This document shows positions 53,451 through 62,393 of a stretch of DNA of 64,000 nt, one piece after another. Position numbers and translations under genes: made by a program. The notes under the pieces were generated by a model. That model was given only the letters and a program-made list of their open reading frames with translations. It ran no database searches and had not been told where the DNA came from. The DNA is from Candidatus Bipolaricaulota bacterium (GTDB lineage Bacteria; Bipolaricaulota; Bipolaricaulia; RBG-16-55-9; DRXL01), in contig JANXCC010000001.1 of assembly GCA_025060395.1 (NCBI GenBank), positions 248,276 to 312,275 on the forward strand. The letters are read 5' to 3'. The first letter of the stretch is position 1, and the number at the start of each line of letters is the position of its first letter.

Positions 53451-54881
53451 CGCAGAAATCCAAACGCTGATCTGCGCGCGATTTCCGTCCAGTCATTAAG
53501 CGCCTCAGCTACTAGCTGTTCCAGCCCCATCCTTGAGCCAGATCGCTCTACGCTGCTCCAAGAAGCCCTCGCCGATGCAAAGTTCCAAGCGGTCAAGTCC
53601 CAGCTGGAGCGCCGTGGCTTGAGGATGAATACCGACGAAGCGCAAGCAGTCCAGCTTGCCGGCGGGCAGCAGCTCTTGATCCCCTTTGGCGAGGATGCCC
53701 ATCTGGTGTGGACGCGCACCACCACTGGCCAGACAGCTGCGCTGGGCTTGATCTGTCAAGGGAACAAGACGCTCAACGTTAGTGGTGATGGGCAGGAGCG
53801 GATCATCAGATTCCTCCCTGAGGGGAAGGTGCAGCGGCTGCTGGGCGGGCTGCGCCAGAGGAGCAAGTTCCAGGAGTTTGAGCGGAAGCTGGCGCAGCGG
53901 GGCAAGCGGATAGGCAAGATCCTGGTTTTGTTGGATGAGACCAACAACGTAGCGATTCTGGGAGTAGCTAATGCTGGGGATGAGGCGAAGATCGTGTATC
54001 AGGTGCGGATCAAGCTCAAGCCAGACAAAGACGACGAGCCGGACGGCAATGCCGAGCCGCAGATCCAGGCGACGGCCTGTGGGCAGGCGACAGGAGAGGC
54101 AGTTCCTGCGGGAGCGCAGCTGGAGCCCCTCTCCCGCGATCCTGGCGAAGGGGGCGACTTTGGCGGTGGATACTATGGGGGATCTGAGGGAGGAGATTAC
54201 GGCCCGCAGATCTGCACCTCGCAGTGGGGGTATGACTACCACTGCACCAGCAGGTTCCCGATGCTCAGCCTCTCCCTGAGTGGGCCCTTGCCGACCTTGA
54301 CAGTGCCCCAGACGTTCGTCAATCAGCAGAGCCAGGGGTCGTTTGTGATCTGGAACTCTGGGGGCGGGAGGCTGACGGGGACGGTCAGTGTCTCTGCGCC
54401 CTTCAGCATTGCTTCTGGGGCGAGCTTCAATTTGCTGCCGGGCCAGCCGCAAGAAGTAGTAGTGCGCTTCAGCTCAGCGAACCCAGGAAGCTTCTCGCGG
54501 AGCGTAAGCATCAGCAGCAACGGCGGGAACCAGACCATCACAGCAACGAGCGTCGCGCATAAGATCAGCTTCAGCCCAGCTCAGGTGGACTTTGGCAGCG
54601 GGCTGCTGGTACTACGAGAGCAGTGCAACCAGATGGGCGCGTGTGGGCTGGGGACGGAGAAGGTGGGCTTGCCTATAGAGAAGACTCTCACAGTGAAGAA
54701 CGAGGGGACAGTCTCTGTGACGCTGACGCTGAGCACGAGCGCGCCGTACCGGGTTGTGAGTGCGCTGCCGACGCTCTCCCCAGGGCAGAGCGGGCAGGTG
54801 ACTTTGAGATTTGATCCGAATGAGTCTGGGAACTTCACTGGAATGTGCAGGTGGGGATTAGTGGCGGGCAGGGGAGTGTGA
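53451..54881 (+). pseudogene. 5' part of a frameshifted ASH-domain protein gene, start apparently lost
   Basis: The frame is open from 53451 but the first usable starts are TTG 53619 and ATG 53625. Protein-like sequence (LLQEALADAKFQAVKSQLER) already precedes them and no signal peptide or ribosome-binding site is found, so the real 5' end seems missing. Residues after 53619 form an N-terminal domain of unknown type, a Gly-rich linker near 185-200, and two ASH-like Ig domains (VPQTFVNQQSQGSFVIWNSG; HKISFSPAQVDFGSG). Near 54840 the frame breaks: ESGNFTG should continue NVQVGISGGQGSV, which is found one frame over. One missing base explains it. Either a decayed gene or an assembly error. Confidence 0.7.
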
Positions 54882-56623
54882 GTTCTCCTCCGCTGGTGGG
54901 TGTGGCACACAAGATTGAGGTCGATCCGGTAGAGCTGGATTTTATTCTAGTATTCCTTAGTAGCTCCCGTGTACGAAAGCTTACAATTAAGAATCAAGGT
55001 GTAACTACAGTAGCCTTAGCCGTGAGCACAAGCGGGCCTTACTCGATTGAGTCTTCTAGCCCCTTTACCTTGACTCCTGGTCAGAGCCAAGATATAAAAA
55101 TTCGATTTGCTCCTGTTAGTTCAGGTGTCTTCTCAAGTACCATTCGTTTGGATGCTGGTGCAAGCTCTATAGAGGTCCCTGTGGTAGGCAAGGCCATGAC
55201 CAAGGAAGAATACCTCCTACAGCTGTCGCAGATTTATAATCAACGAAGGCAGGAATGTTACGCTTATCCTGATATTAGAAGTACAACATTCAATGGAGAC
55301 TGTGGTATAGGAGTTCTTCATGCTGCTATATCAAATAGAGACGAGTTCCTATTGGTTGGTTTCAATGAGATCACGCCTAATGACCTCACTAGCTTTGAAG
55401 CAATGGCGGCCAATTATGTTAATGTACCAGAAGCGGTTATCGAGAGATTGATCGAGATCACGGAGCTATTCGCCGAATTTGACAACCTAGATCCGAATCT
55501 CGTTGCTTCATGGTGGCAACGACTGCGAGATGCTTTAGCAGTAGGTCGGTTTGACGAGGAGTATTCTGCACTTTTGCAAGATACTCAATTTGCTCAATAT
55601 CACCATCTACTGGGACAACTTCTCGAGACGACAGATACAAACCAGATCAGAGCATTCTTGCAGGGGTTTGTCACATCAGAGTTATCCTCTCAACAAAGAG
55701 GCTTTTGGTGGCATTATGTTGAAAACCACCTACTTCCTGAACTTGTTAGAAGAGGCCTTCTGACCCAAGAAGAAGTTAACCAGCTTAAAGACAAATTGAG
55801 AGAAGCTGCCAATAAAATTGGCGGGCCTGATGGGTTTTTGCTTATGGATTCGGTTGCTCTCGTTTTGTTTTCATTTGTTAATGCTCACTTTAATAATCAG
55901 CTAGGAGTGCCTTTGCCGTCATATAGTGGATTTGTTAGCACGCTTAACTTTGTGCTTGATCAAATTAAATCATCATCGGGCGATACTAGAAGAGCTTGGT
56001 TTGATAAGATAGTTGTAGCAGCCGAAGGAGCTTTGAACGGCTGGCTTATCATGAATATTATGGTGAATCGAGGGTCGTCCACTGATCCCAACGGTCAGTT
56101 TATTGATATAGTTGCATGGAGGAATGTCACTGTTCGTGAAACTGTTCAAACGATACGGGTTGTAGCCTTCCTGAAAGTGGATAGCAGAACATGGACCATC
56201 CAAATGATTCCTACGCCGGATAAATTCGTCCCAATATTTAATGCATTTATAGGGACATTGCAAGCGATAGCTAACCACATCGCCCTGTCTGGGGATGCTT
56301 ATAAACTATATGGCCCTGGTTTCTACATTATCGGTGTCATTTTTACAAAATCGCAAGATGGGGCAGTAATGAACCTTCTAGCTGACAACGTGGCTAGAAA
56401 GTTATCCTCTAGTTATCCTGTGTTTCTATCTTATAAAGATAAAGCAACTGGGAGAAGAACTGTCATTATCATCTGCCCTGCAGGGGGATGTCCAAAAGGC
56501 ACGCTAGATGCTGCAGCTGAGGCTGCTTGTGGCTTTGGAATTCCTTTGTCCGCGATGGGTCCTATTACATATACTTGCGATAATGGTATAGAAGTTGATA
56601 TCATTTGGAAGAAGAAGCCGTAA
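54845..56623 (+). pseudogene. 3' part of the frameshifted ASH-domain protein gene
   Basis: 592 residues in the frame that continues the 53451 gene after the break. It opens with the rest of the ASH-like series (VAHKIEVDPVELDF repeats the VAHKISFSPAQVDF of the upstream half; then a third ASH-like unit to about 118). From 120 on is a mostly helical region I do not recognise (TKEEYLLQLSQIYNQRRQEC, WWQRLRDALAVGRFDEEYSA, GFWWHYVENHLLPELVRRGL), then a mixed C-terminal part with Cys pairs ending DIIWKKKP. Base composition is clearly more AT-rich than in neighbouring genes. It could be translated separately from GTG 54845, but there is no ribosome-binding site. The next gene follows 21 bp later. Confidence 0.65.
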
Positions 56624-56644
56624 AAGATTGAGGAGGATATAGAA

Positions 56645-57880
56645 ATGAAGCACTGGGGTTTAGCAAGATTAGCCCTCGTGATAGGCTTGATAAGCGTTCT
56701 TATCCACTTCCCTCAAGCTCTTGGGTTACAAGGTGGATGTACATGGACTGTTTGTGCTCAGGGCTGCGACTTCGCGACCATACAGCAAGCCATTGAAGCA
56801 GCCCACCCTGGAGATACGATCAAGATTGAAGCAGGGCTTTATACTGAGAATTTAGTAATCACAAAAGATCTCTCTTTAATAGGAGTAGGTCCAAAGCAAA
56901 CGGTCGTCAAAGCCCTAACCTCTGACAAACCTATACTCTATGTGCCAGGGGATAACAAAGTGAGAATTTCTATCCACGGCATGGCGTTTGCAGGTATTCC
57001 TCGTTCTATGGCTTCTCCTCTTTGCTCCGGCCCGGAAAACTATGGACAGTGCCCTGTGGGCATTGAAGTTGGTGGAGAGGCAGCTCTTACCCTCAGGTGG
57101 GTTCATCTAGAAGATCTCCCAGGAGGGATCTGGGGACATGGTAACTCCACGGCAAGAGTATCTTATACGGAGATCCGCAATCCCGGCTGGTATGGCCTCC
57201 TGCTCGAAGGTACGGCTGATTTTACTATTGGCGATAGCGTGATCAACAGCAGCCTCAATCCAGGATCGGACTATACCCCTGAGAGATATGGGGTGTTGAT
57301 GAGGGGAGATGCCCGCTTATGGATGGGTGCTACTAGCATTACCAGCAACTATAACTTAGTGGCTATAAAACTAGAAAGCCAGACACAAGCAACCATAGAG
57401 TTTGGGCAAATTGAACGAAATCGTGAGGGCATCAGGCTCCACGATGATGCAAGAGCAACTATTCTGAACAGTGCTATCATGGCTTCTCCAGGATCGGGGA
57501 TCTACGCTCAAGATAGGGCTCAATTTGCTTTGAATTATTCACTTCTGGCTCTCAATAGCCACGGAAATGCCTCTGGAGCTGTCCGTGTGGTTCATGAGAG
57601 TAAAGCCTCTCTATACAAGACGAACCTCATATTAAATGGTGCTGGGATCGTTGCGGCGGATTCAGCCCAAGTCATTCTTAATTATAACCGTTTGCTAAGA
57701 AATCTATGGGGAGTGCTTCTATATGTGAAGCCATGTTTTCTCTTTGCACCCGAACAAGCTAAGGTAACGATTTTAGGGCAGGGGAATGAGATCCCAGCCA
57801 GAAAAGACAACCCAGAAGATGGCAATATAGAACCCCTCTGTCCTCCCGACTACCCCTGGCCGCCGGGGTTCAGGAAGTAG
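56645..57880 (+). CDS. Secreted right-handed beta-helix protein
   Basis: 411 residues, ATG after TTGAGGAGG. Signal peptide LALVIGLISVLIHFPQALG. Then CDFATIQQAIEAAHPGDTIK and IEAGLYTENLVITKDLSLIG, the standard opening of pectate-lyase-type parallel beta-helices (NosD/PbH1 class). Repeating coils of about 22-25 residues follow to residue 370 (AKVTI, ILNSAIMASPGSGIYAQDRA, VILNYNRLLRNLWGVLL). The C-terminus is Pro/Trp-rich (PPDYPWPPGFRK). No catalytic residues can be assigned, so binding or polysaccharide interaction is only a guess. It shares the AT-rich composition of the fragment before it and lacks the sorting-like C-terminal domain of the 12-44 kb block. Stop lies 8 bp from the convergent proS stop. 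Confidence 0.85.
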   Translation: MKHWGLARLALVIGLISVLIHFPQALGLQGGCTWTVCAQGCDFATIQQAIEAAHPGDTIKIEAGLYTENLVITKDLSLIGVGPKQTVVKALTSDKPILYVPGDNKVRISIHGMAFAGIPRSMASPLCSGPENYGQCPVGIEVGGEAALTLRWVHLEDLPGGIWGHGNSTARVSYTEIRNPGWYGLLLEGTADFTIGDSVINSSLNPGSDYTPERYGVLMRGDARLWMGATSITSNYNLVAIKLESQTQATIEFGQIERNREGIRLHDDARATILNSAIMASPGSGIYAQDRAQFALNYSLLALNSHGNASGAVRVVHESKASLYKTNLILNGAGIVAADSAQVILNYNRLLRNLWGVLLYVKPCFLFAPEQAKVTILGQGNEIPARKDNPEDGNIEPLCPPDYPWPPGFRK

Positions 57881-57888
57881 CGATGGCC

Positions 57889-59541
57889 TCAAACGCGATC
57901 AGTGGCTAGGGGCAGTCCACACTCTGCTTTCAGAGCCTGCACCAGAGCGTCAAGCCCTTGGGCGTAAGAGAGCTCGCGCTTGGTACCGTCACGACGTCGT
58001 TTCAGTTCGATTGTTTTGTTTGTAATGCTGCGCGAGCCGATCACCAAGCGATACGGAATCCCCATGAGATCAGCGTCGTTAAATTTCACCCCGGCGCTCT
58101 CGGAACGGTCGTCGTAGAGTACTTCAAAGCCCGCAGCGCGCAAGAGCGCGTAGAGCTTCTCAGCGAGCTCTATCTGCTCGGCGCGATCCGTGTTGAGCAC
58201 AAGCAAGACAATGTGAAACGGTGCGAGTTCTTCTGGCCAGATGATTCCCTGCTCGTCGTGATGGGCTTCAACGACAGCAGCCATCAATCTCCCAATGTCG
58301 ATCCCATAGCAGCCCATAACGAGAAATCTTTCGCTCACGTCTTGAGTGAGGATCTTTGCGCCCATCGCTTCGCTGTAGCGCGTACCTAGCTTGAAGATAT
58401 GCCCCAGCTCGATGGCATTCTTCAGAATCAATGGACTTTGGCAATTCGGGCAGGGATCGCCTTCGCGCACACGCGCGATGTCAGTAATAATATCTGCGCG
58501 AAAATCTCGCCCGTAGTTGACGTTCTTCACGTGAAAGCCCTCTTTATTGGCACCGGAGACAAGATTTCTCTCGTTTACGATAGAGTCGTCAACGACGATT
58601 TTGACGGCGCTCTGTTTTTGTAAGCTCACGGGGGACGCATACCCCGGCACGGCACCAATAGAGCGAATTTCAGCTTCCGTAGCTGGGCGCAGTGTGCGCG
58701 CGCCGACAGCGTTAGCGAGCTTCGTCTCGCTCACTTCCAGATCGCCGCGAATGAGTGCGAAGATAAAATCTGTCTCATTCGCTATGGAGAAGACAGCTTT
58801 GGCTGTGCGCGCTGGCGTGATCTGCAGAAATTCTGTAAGAGTTTGGATGCTCTCGCACTCGGGGGTGGCAACTTCTTCGAGGGGGAGCATCGGCTCCGTC
58901 GGGTTGACCGGGGCTTTGAAGCGCTGCGCGATCTCTCGGTTCGCTGCGTAGCGACAGCTCTCACAGAGAGCGATTTGGTCTTCCCCAGCGTCGCTGAGCA
59001 GCATAAATTCGTAAGAGTCTTTGCCGCCGATCAGCCCTGGATCGCCCTGAACGGTGACAGGCTCAAGCCCGCACCGCCGAAAGATCTTTTCGTATGCTTG
59101 GCGGATCTTCGGGTAGAACGCATCCAAGTCTTCTTCGGAGCTATGGAAGCTATAGGCATCTTTCATCGTGAATTCGCAGACTCGGATGAGGCCGCCACGC
59201 GGGCGCGGCTCGTCACGAAATTTTGTTCGAATTTGATAGAGCACCAACGGCACTTGGCGATACGATCTGATCTCGCGACGCACAAGGTCTGTAATAGCTT
59301 CTTCGTATGTCGTCGCCAAGCTGATGGGCATAGAGACCTCTTGGCCGCCGATAGCGTTCATCTCTTCTCGGATAATCTTTTCGATCTTGAGGCGGACTTT
59401 TTGTCCTAACGGAAGCAGTGTGTAGAGGCCTGCTGCCACAGGGCGAATAAACCCAGCGCGAATCAAGAGCTTATGACTGATCAGCTCTGCGTCTTTTGGG
59501 GCATCGCGCAGCGTCGGGATGAGCATCTGTGAGAAGCGCAT
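57889..59541 (-). CDS. proS: Prolyl-tRNA synthetase
   Basis: Charges tRNA-Pro. 550 residues from ATG 59541 (MRFSQMLIPTLRDAP), which matches the usual N-terminus; a longer frame from 59607 would overlap the preceding gene. Class II motifs: GLYTLLPLGQKVRLKIEKII (motif 1 region), FRDEPRPRGGLIRVCEFTMK (motif 2) and GCYGIDIGRLMAAVVEAH (motif 3). The bacterial-type editing insertion (about 225-390) is present, with TAKAVFSIANETDFIFALIR and the zinc-like CPNCQSP. The anticodon domain contains YDDRSESAGVKFNDADLMGI. Last gene of the minus-strand run that starts with miaB. Confidence 0.96.
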   Translation of the reverse strand: MRFSQMLIPTLRDAPKDAELISHKLLIRAGFIRPVAAGLYTLLPLGQKVRLKIEKIIREEMNAIGGQEVSMPISLATTYEEAITDLVRREIRSYRQVPLVLYQIRTKFRDEPRPRGGLIRVCEFTMKDAYSFHSSEEDLDAFYPKIRQAYEKIFRRCGLEPVTVQGDPGLIGGKDSYEFMLLSDAGEDQIALCESCRYAANREIAQRFKAPVNPTEPMLPLEEVATPECESIQTLTEFLQITPARTAKAVFSIANETDFIFALIRGDLEVSETKLANAVGARTLRPATEAEIRSIGAVPGYASPVSLQKQSAVKIVVDDSIVNERNLVSGANKEGFHVKNVNYGRDFRADIITDIARVREGDPCPNCQSPLILKNAIELGHIFKLGTRYSEAMGAKILTQDVSERFLVMGCYGIDIGRLMAAVVEAHHDEQGIIWPEELAPFHIVLLVLNTDRAEQIELAEKLYALLRAAGFEVLYDDRSESAGVKFNDADLMGIPYRLVIGSRSITNKTIELKRRRDGTKRELSYAQGLDALVQALKAECGLPLATDRV

Positions 59542-59545
59542 ACGC

Positions 59546-59908
59546 TCACTGAGAAGGGGCTCGACCATGACGCGCGAAGCGCCGCAAGTTCCGCCACGTC
59601 TGCGCAAACGATTTATTCTGCAAGAGCTTCCGGATGAGCAGACTATGCTGTAAGCGTCGCAGCGCGACGCGCTTTTGGGGTACGTCCATCACGAGTAAAG
59701 CTAACAGAAAGAAGACAAACCCCGGCATGACCGGCAGAATCGAGCCAAGCACGCCCAAGCTGAACAAGATCAGCGCGACCCCGTTGCGTATGACGCCCCG
59801 CGCCGAGAGAGGCACCAGTCCCCACAGGCGCTTGAGCATCAGTACCGACGCGAGGAACGAGAGCGTCCCGATCAGCGCGTTAAAAAGCGTCCAGAGAAAT
59901 TGCATCAT
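59546..59908 (-). CDS. Small membrane protein of unknown function
   Basis: 120 residues. A second ATG (59905) is equally likely. Hydrophobic segments at about 5-25 and 42-75 (GVALILFSLGVLGSILPVMP, GFVFFLLALLVMDVPQ) are followed by a basic cytoplasmic tail (RRLQHSLLIRKLLQ, RNLRRFARHG). The LPVMPGFVFF stretch loosely recalls PGPGW/DUF454-type small membrane proteins. No ribosome-binding site is clear. It starts immediately after the palindromic repeat at 59909 and ends 4 bp before proS. No function can be given. Confidence 0.7.
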   Translation of the reverse strand: MMQFLWTLFNALIGTLSFLASVLMLKRLWGLVPLSARGVIRNGVALILFSLGVLGSILPVMPGFVFFLLALLVMDVPQKRVALRRLQHSLLIRKLLQNKSFAQTWRNLRRFARHGRAPSQ

Positions 59909-59969
59909 ACCCTCTCACCCTTTCTTCTTCTCCTCTCCCCCTGAGGGGAGAGGGTCTGGGGATGAGGGT
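59909..59969. repeat. Nested palindromic repeat element at the 3' end of ispG
   Basis: Inner arms CCTCTCCCC/GGGGAGAGG (59932-59940 with 59945-59953) and outer arms ACCCTCTCACCC and a GGGATGAGGGT counterpart form a nested inverted repeat. It supplies the last codons and stop of ispG. A shorter related stretch is at 34933-34965. Confidence 0.75.
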
Positions 59970-61030
59970 GTGTATTCCATCACGACCTTGACGATCTCGT
60001 CTACGATCTGATCTTCCGGTACACGCTTGTAGGGCTTGCCGTCAATGTAGATCGTCCCGGACTTCTCGTGCCCTACGAGCCCAATATTGGAGTGCAACGC
60101 TTCCCCAGGACCGTTGACGACACACCCGATCAGCGAGATCTTGATGGGCTTGTCTACGCCCTCGAGGCGCTTCTGCACTTCCGCGACGATCTTCTCTAGG
60201 TCTATGCCGATTCGCCCACACGTCGGACACGACGTATACTGAATCCCGCGCCAGCGAATATGCAGAGCCGCTAAGATATCATACGCGACTTTGACCTCGC
60301 GCACCGGATCGCCGGTGAGCGATACGCGCAGCGTGTCGCCGATCCCTTCTAGTAAGAGCGTCCCGATCCCTATCGCCGAGCGCACGACCCCTGTATCCCC
60401 TGCCCCAGCCTCCGTCACGCCCAGATGCAATGGATACTTGATCTGCTTCGCTATGAGTCTGTACGCCTCAATCGTCACGCGCACGTCCGTAGACTTGAGC
60501 GAGACGACTATGTCCGAAAAATTATTGTCTTCTAAGATCTCGATCTCGCGCAGGGCAGCCTCGACCATCGCTTCCGGGGTTGCGCCCTCGTATTTCACTA
60601 AGAGATCTTTGGGCAGCGACCCAGAATTGACCCCGATTCTGATGGGGATTCCCCGGTCTTTGGCGGCTTTGACGACTTGTTCGATCTTCGAGCGATCCGT
60701 GATATTGCCTGGATTGAGCCGCAGCTTGTCTACGCCCTGCTCGATGGCCTTGAGCGCCAAGCGATGATCGAAGTGAATGTCAGCGACTAAGGGGATAGTA
60801 ATGCGCTTCTTGATCTCAGCGAGCTGATTCGCGGCGTCCATGTTCAAGACCGCGACGCGCACGATCTCGCAGCCGGCTTGCTCTAGTCTTTTGATCTGTC
60901 TCACGGTCGCCTCGACGTCCCGCGTGTCGGTGGTGGTCATCGACTGCACTCGGATAGGGTGATTTCCCCCCAAGATGAGAGAGCCGACCCGAACTTCTTT
61001 CGCAACTCTACGCTGAATGGGAGGGATCAT
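59915..61030 (-). CDS. ispG: (E)-4-hydroxy-3-methylbut-2-enyl-diphosphate synthase
   Basis: Reductive MEP-pathway step that converts MEcPP to HMBPP, using a 4Fe-4S cluster. 371 residues, bacterial short type (TIM barrel plus reductase-like domain). Visible motifs: GGNHPIRVQSMTTTDTRDVE near 20-39, LVADIHFDHRLALKAIE near 80, LRLNPGNI near 102. The cluster ligands are in YTSCPTCGRIGIDLEKI near 265-281 and LIGCVVNGPGEALHSNIGLV near 305-324. The last residues (SSPDPLPSGGEEKKKG) are encoded by a palindromic repeat and are not part of the normal protein. Start overlaps the stop of the CBS-domain gene by 4 bp. It indicates isoprenoid synthesis by the MEP route. Confidence 0.96.
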   Translation of the reverse strand: MIPPIQRRVAKEVRVGSLILGGNHPIRVQSMTTTDTRDVEATVRQIKRLEQAGCEIVRVAVLNMDAANQLAEIKKRITIPLVADIHFDHRLALKAIEQGVDKLRLNPGNITDRSKIEQVVKAAKDRGIPIRIGVNSGSLPKDLLVKYEGATPEAMVEAALREIEILEDNNFSDIVVSLKSTDVRVTIEAYRLIAKQIKYPLHLGVTEAGAGDTGVVRSAIGIGTLLLEGIGDTLRVSLTGDPVREVKVAYDILAALHIRWRGIQYTSCPTCGRIGIDLEKIVAEVQKRLEGVDKPIKISLIGCVVNGPGEALHSNIGLVGHEKSGTIYIDGKPYKRVPEDQIVDEIVKVVMEYTPSSPDPLPSGGEEKKKG

Positions 61031-61452
61031 AGCAGATCTTTGAGCAGATCGATGCGCCGTAGCATCCCCACTAGAATACCGTCTTTGTTGACGACCGGCA
61101 GTGACTTGACGTTCTTGCGAATCATCAAGTCTGCTGCTGTGAGGTCGTCTTCGTCTTCTTCGATAGTAATAACTTCAGGGGTCATGTAGAACTCGATGCG
61201 GTCGTTTTCGATCTCGCGCAGCTTCTGAGATAAGTGATTCATATCGGTAATGCCGTAGAGCACCTCAAAATATCCTGGGAGCGCCCCTTCGATGATATCG
61301 CGCTCGGAGATGATCCCCACAATGCGGCCCTCTTCATTGACTACGGGGACGCTACTGAGCCCGCTCCGATAGAAAAGCTCGATCAGCTCGCGCACGGTCA
61401 TGGTCGGCTCGGCAGCCGTCAAGTCCTTCGTCATGATCTCTTTGACCTTCAT
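61027..61452 (-). CDS. Two-CBS-domain protein
   Basis: 141 residues: CBS 1 (about 1-60; KEIMTKDLTAAEPTMTVREL, VPVVNEEGRIVGIISERDII) and CBS 2 (about 85-141; YMTPEVITIEEDEDDLTAAD, LPVVNKDGILVGMLRRIDLL). Stand-alone CBS pairs usually sense adenine nucleotides and act on a partner protein. The 4-bp overlaps with both ispG and the sugar kinase imply coupled expression, so a partner may be in this operon; this is inference. Confidence 0.92.
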   Translation of the reverse strand: MKVKEIMTKDLTAAEPTMTVRELIELFYRSGLSSVPVVNEEGRIVGIISERDIIEGALPGYFEVLYGITDMNHLSQKLREIENDRIEFYMTPEVITIEEDEDDLTAADLMIRKNVKSLPVVNKDGILVGMLRRIDLLKDLL

Positions 61453-62393
61453 AGCTGTTCTATCTGAATTCGAGGGAGGACGCGCTCGATAGCTGTGCGG
61501 TCGGTCACCACGAGCTCCTCGCTTTCAGCGCTGGCGGTCGCTGCAGCCATACCAAAGCGCGTCGCTTCTAGAAGCGACGCGCCCTGCACTATAGCGCTCA
61601 GTGTCCCCGCTATAAGTGCGTCTTCAGCGCCCAAGAGATTCTTAAACCGTACATCACAGGCCTCGAGGTCCCACACTCCTTCACGAGTGATCAGCAGATC
61701 GTGCGTGATATGATGGGAGACTAGAACAGCTCCTATCCCATCGGCAATCCATGCCTTTCCTGCGCTCACGATCTCTTGAGGGGTTCGGAGTGAAACCCCA
61801 CTCACATTCCTGTGCTGACGCGTGTCGGGCTTGATCAGCCAAGGCCTTTCCGTGAGTGCATGAGCTAGGGCTTCCCCCGCCGCGTTGACGATCACCGGCA
61901 CACGATGCTGATGAGCCAGATGTGTCAACTCTTGATAGAACTGGACGGGCACGCCTGGGGGGAGGCTCCCCCCTAAGAAGACATAGCGCGCTCGACTGAG
62001 CGCACGCTTGTATTGAACGATAAAGCGCTTCAAGGCTTCAGGAGAGACGGTGGGCCCTTGCTCCGTGATTTGAATGGGTCGCTGCTCATGCCCGCGCTCT
62101 AGAATAGTCACGTTGGTGCGGGTCTCGCCCTCAACCCAGATGAAATTTGTGGTGATCCCTTCATCGCGCACGCGGCGCTCCACGGCACGCCCTGTCTCGC
62201 CGGCGATAAACCCCATCGCAATATTCTCGATCCCCATGCGTGCCAGGAAGATCGAGACGTTGATCCCCTTGCCCCCTGCAGTCAGATACGACCGCGTTGC
62301 ACGCATGACCGGCAGCTCCCCGTCGTCAAGGCAGAGCCGTTCGACCCAATAGATCTTATCTATAGCTGGGTTGGGCGTGACGGTGATAATCAT
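61449..62393 (-). CDS. PfkB-family sugar kinase (1-phosphofructokinase-like)
   Basis: ATP-dependent sugar phosphate kinase of the ribokinase fold. 314 residues. The start TVTPNPAIDKIYWVERL and AGGKGINVSIFLARMGIENI match the 1-phosphofructokinase/tagatose-6-phosphate kinase branch. The catalytic loop reads LLGAEDALIAGTLSAI where the family normally has G-A-G-D: the catalytic Asp is kept but the second Gly, part of the anion hole, is Glu. Activity may therefore be altered. Start and stop overlap both neighbours by 4 bp. No PTS or fructose genes are nearby, so the substrate is open. Confidence 0.9.
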   Translation of the reverse strand: MIITVTPNPAIDKIYWVERLCLDDGELPVMRATRSYLTAGGKGINVSIFLARMGIENIAMGFIAGETGRAVERRVRDEGITTNFIWVEGETRTNVTILERGHEQRPIQITEQGPTVSPEALKRFIVQYKRALSRARYVFLGGSLPPGVPVQFYQELTHLAHQHRVPVIVNAAGEALAHALTERPWLIKPDTRQHRNVSGVSLRTPQEIVSAGKAWIADGIGAVLVSHHITHDLLITREGVWDLEACDVRFKNLLGAEDALIAGTLSAIVQGASLLEATRFGMAAATASAESEELVVTDRTAIERVLPRIQIEQL

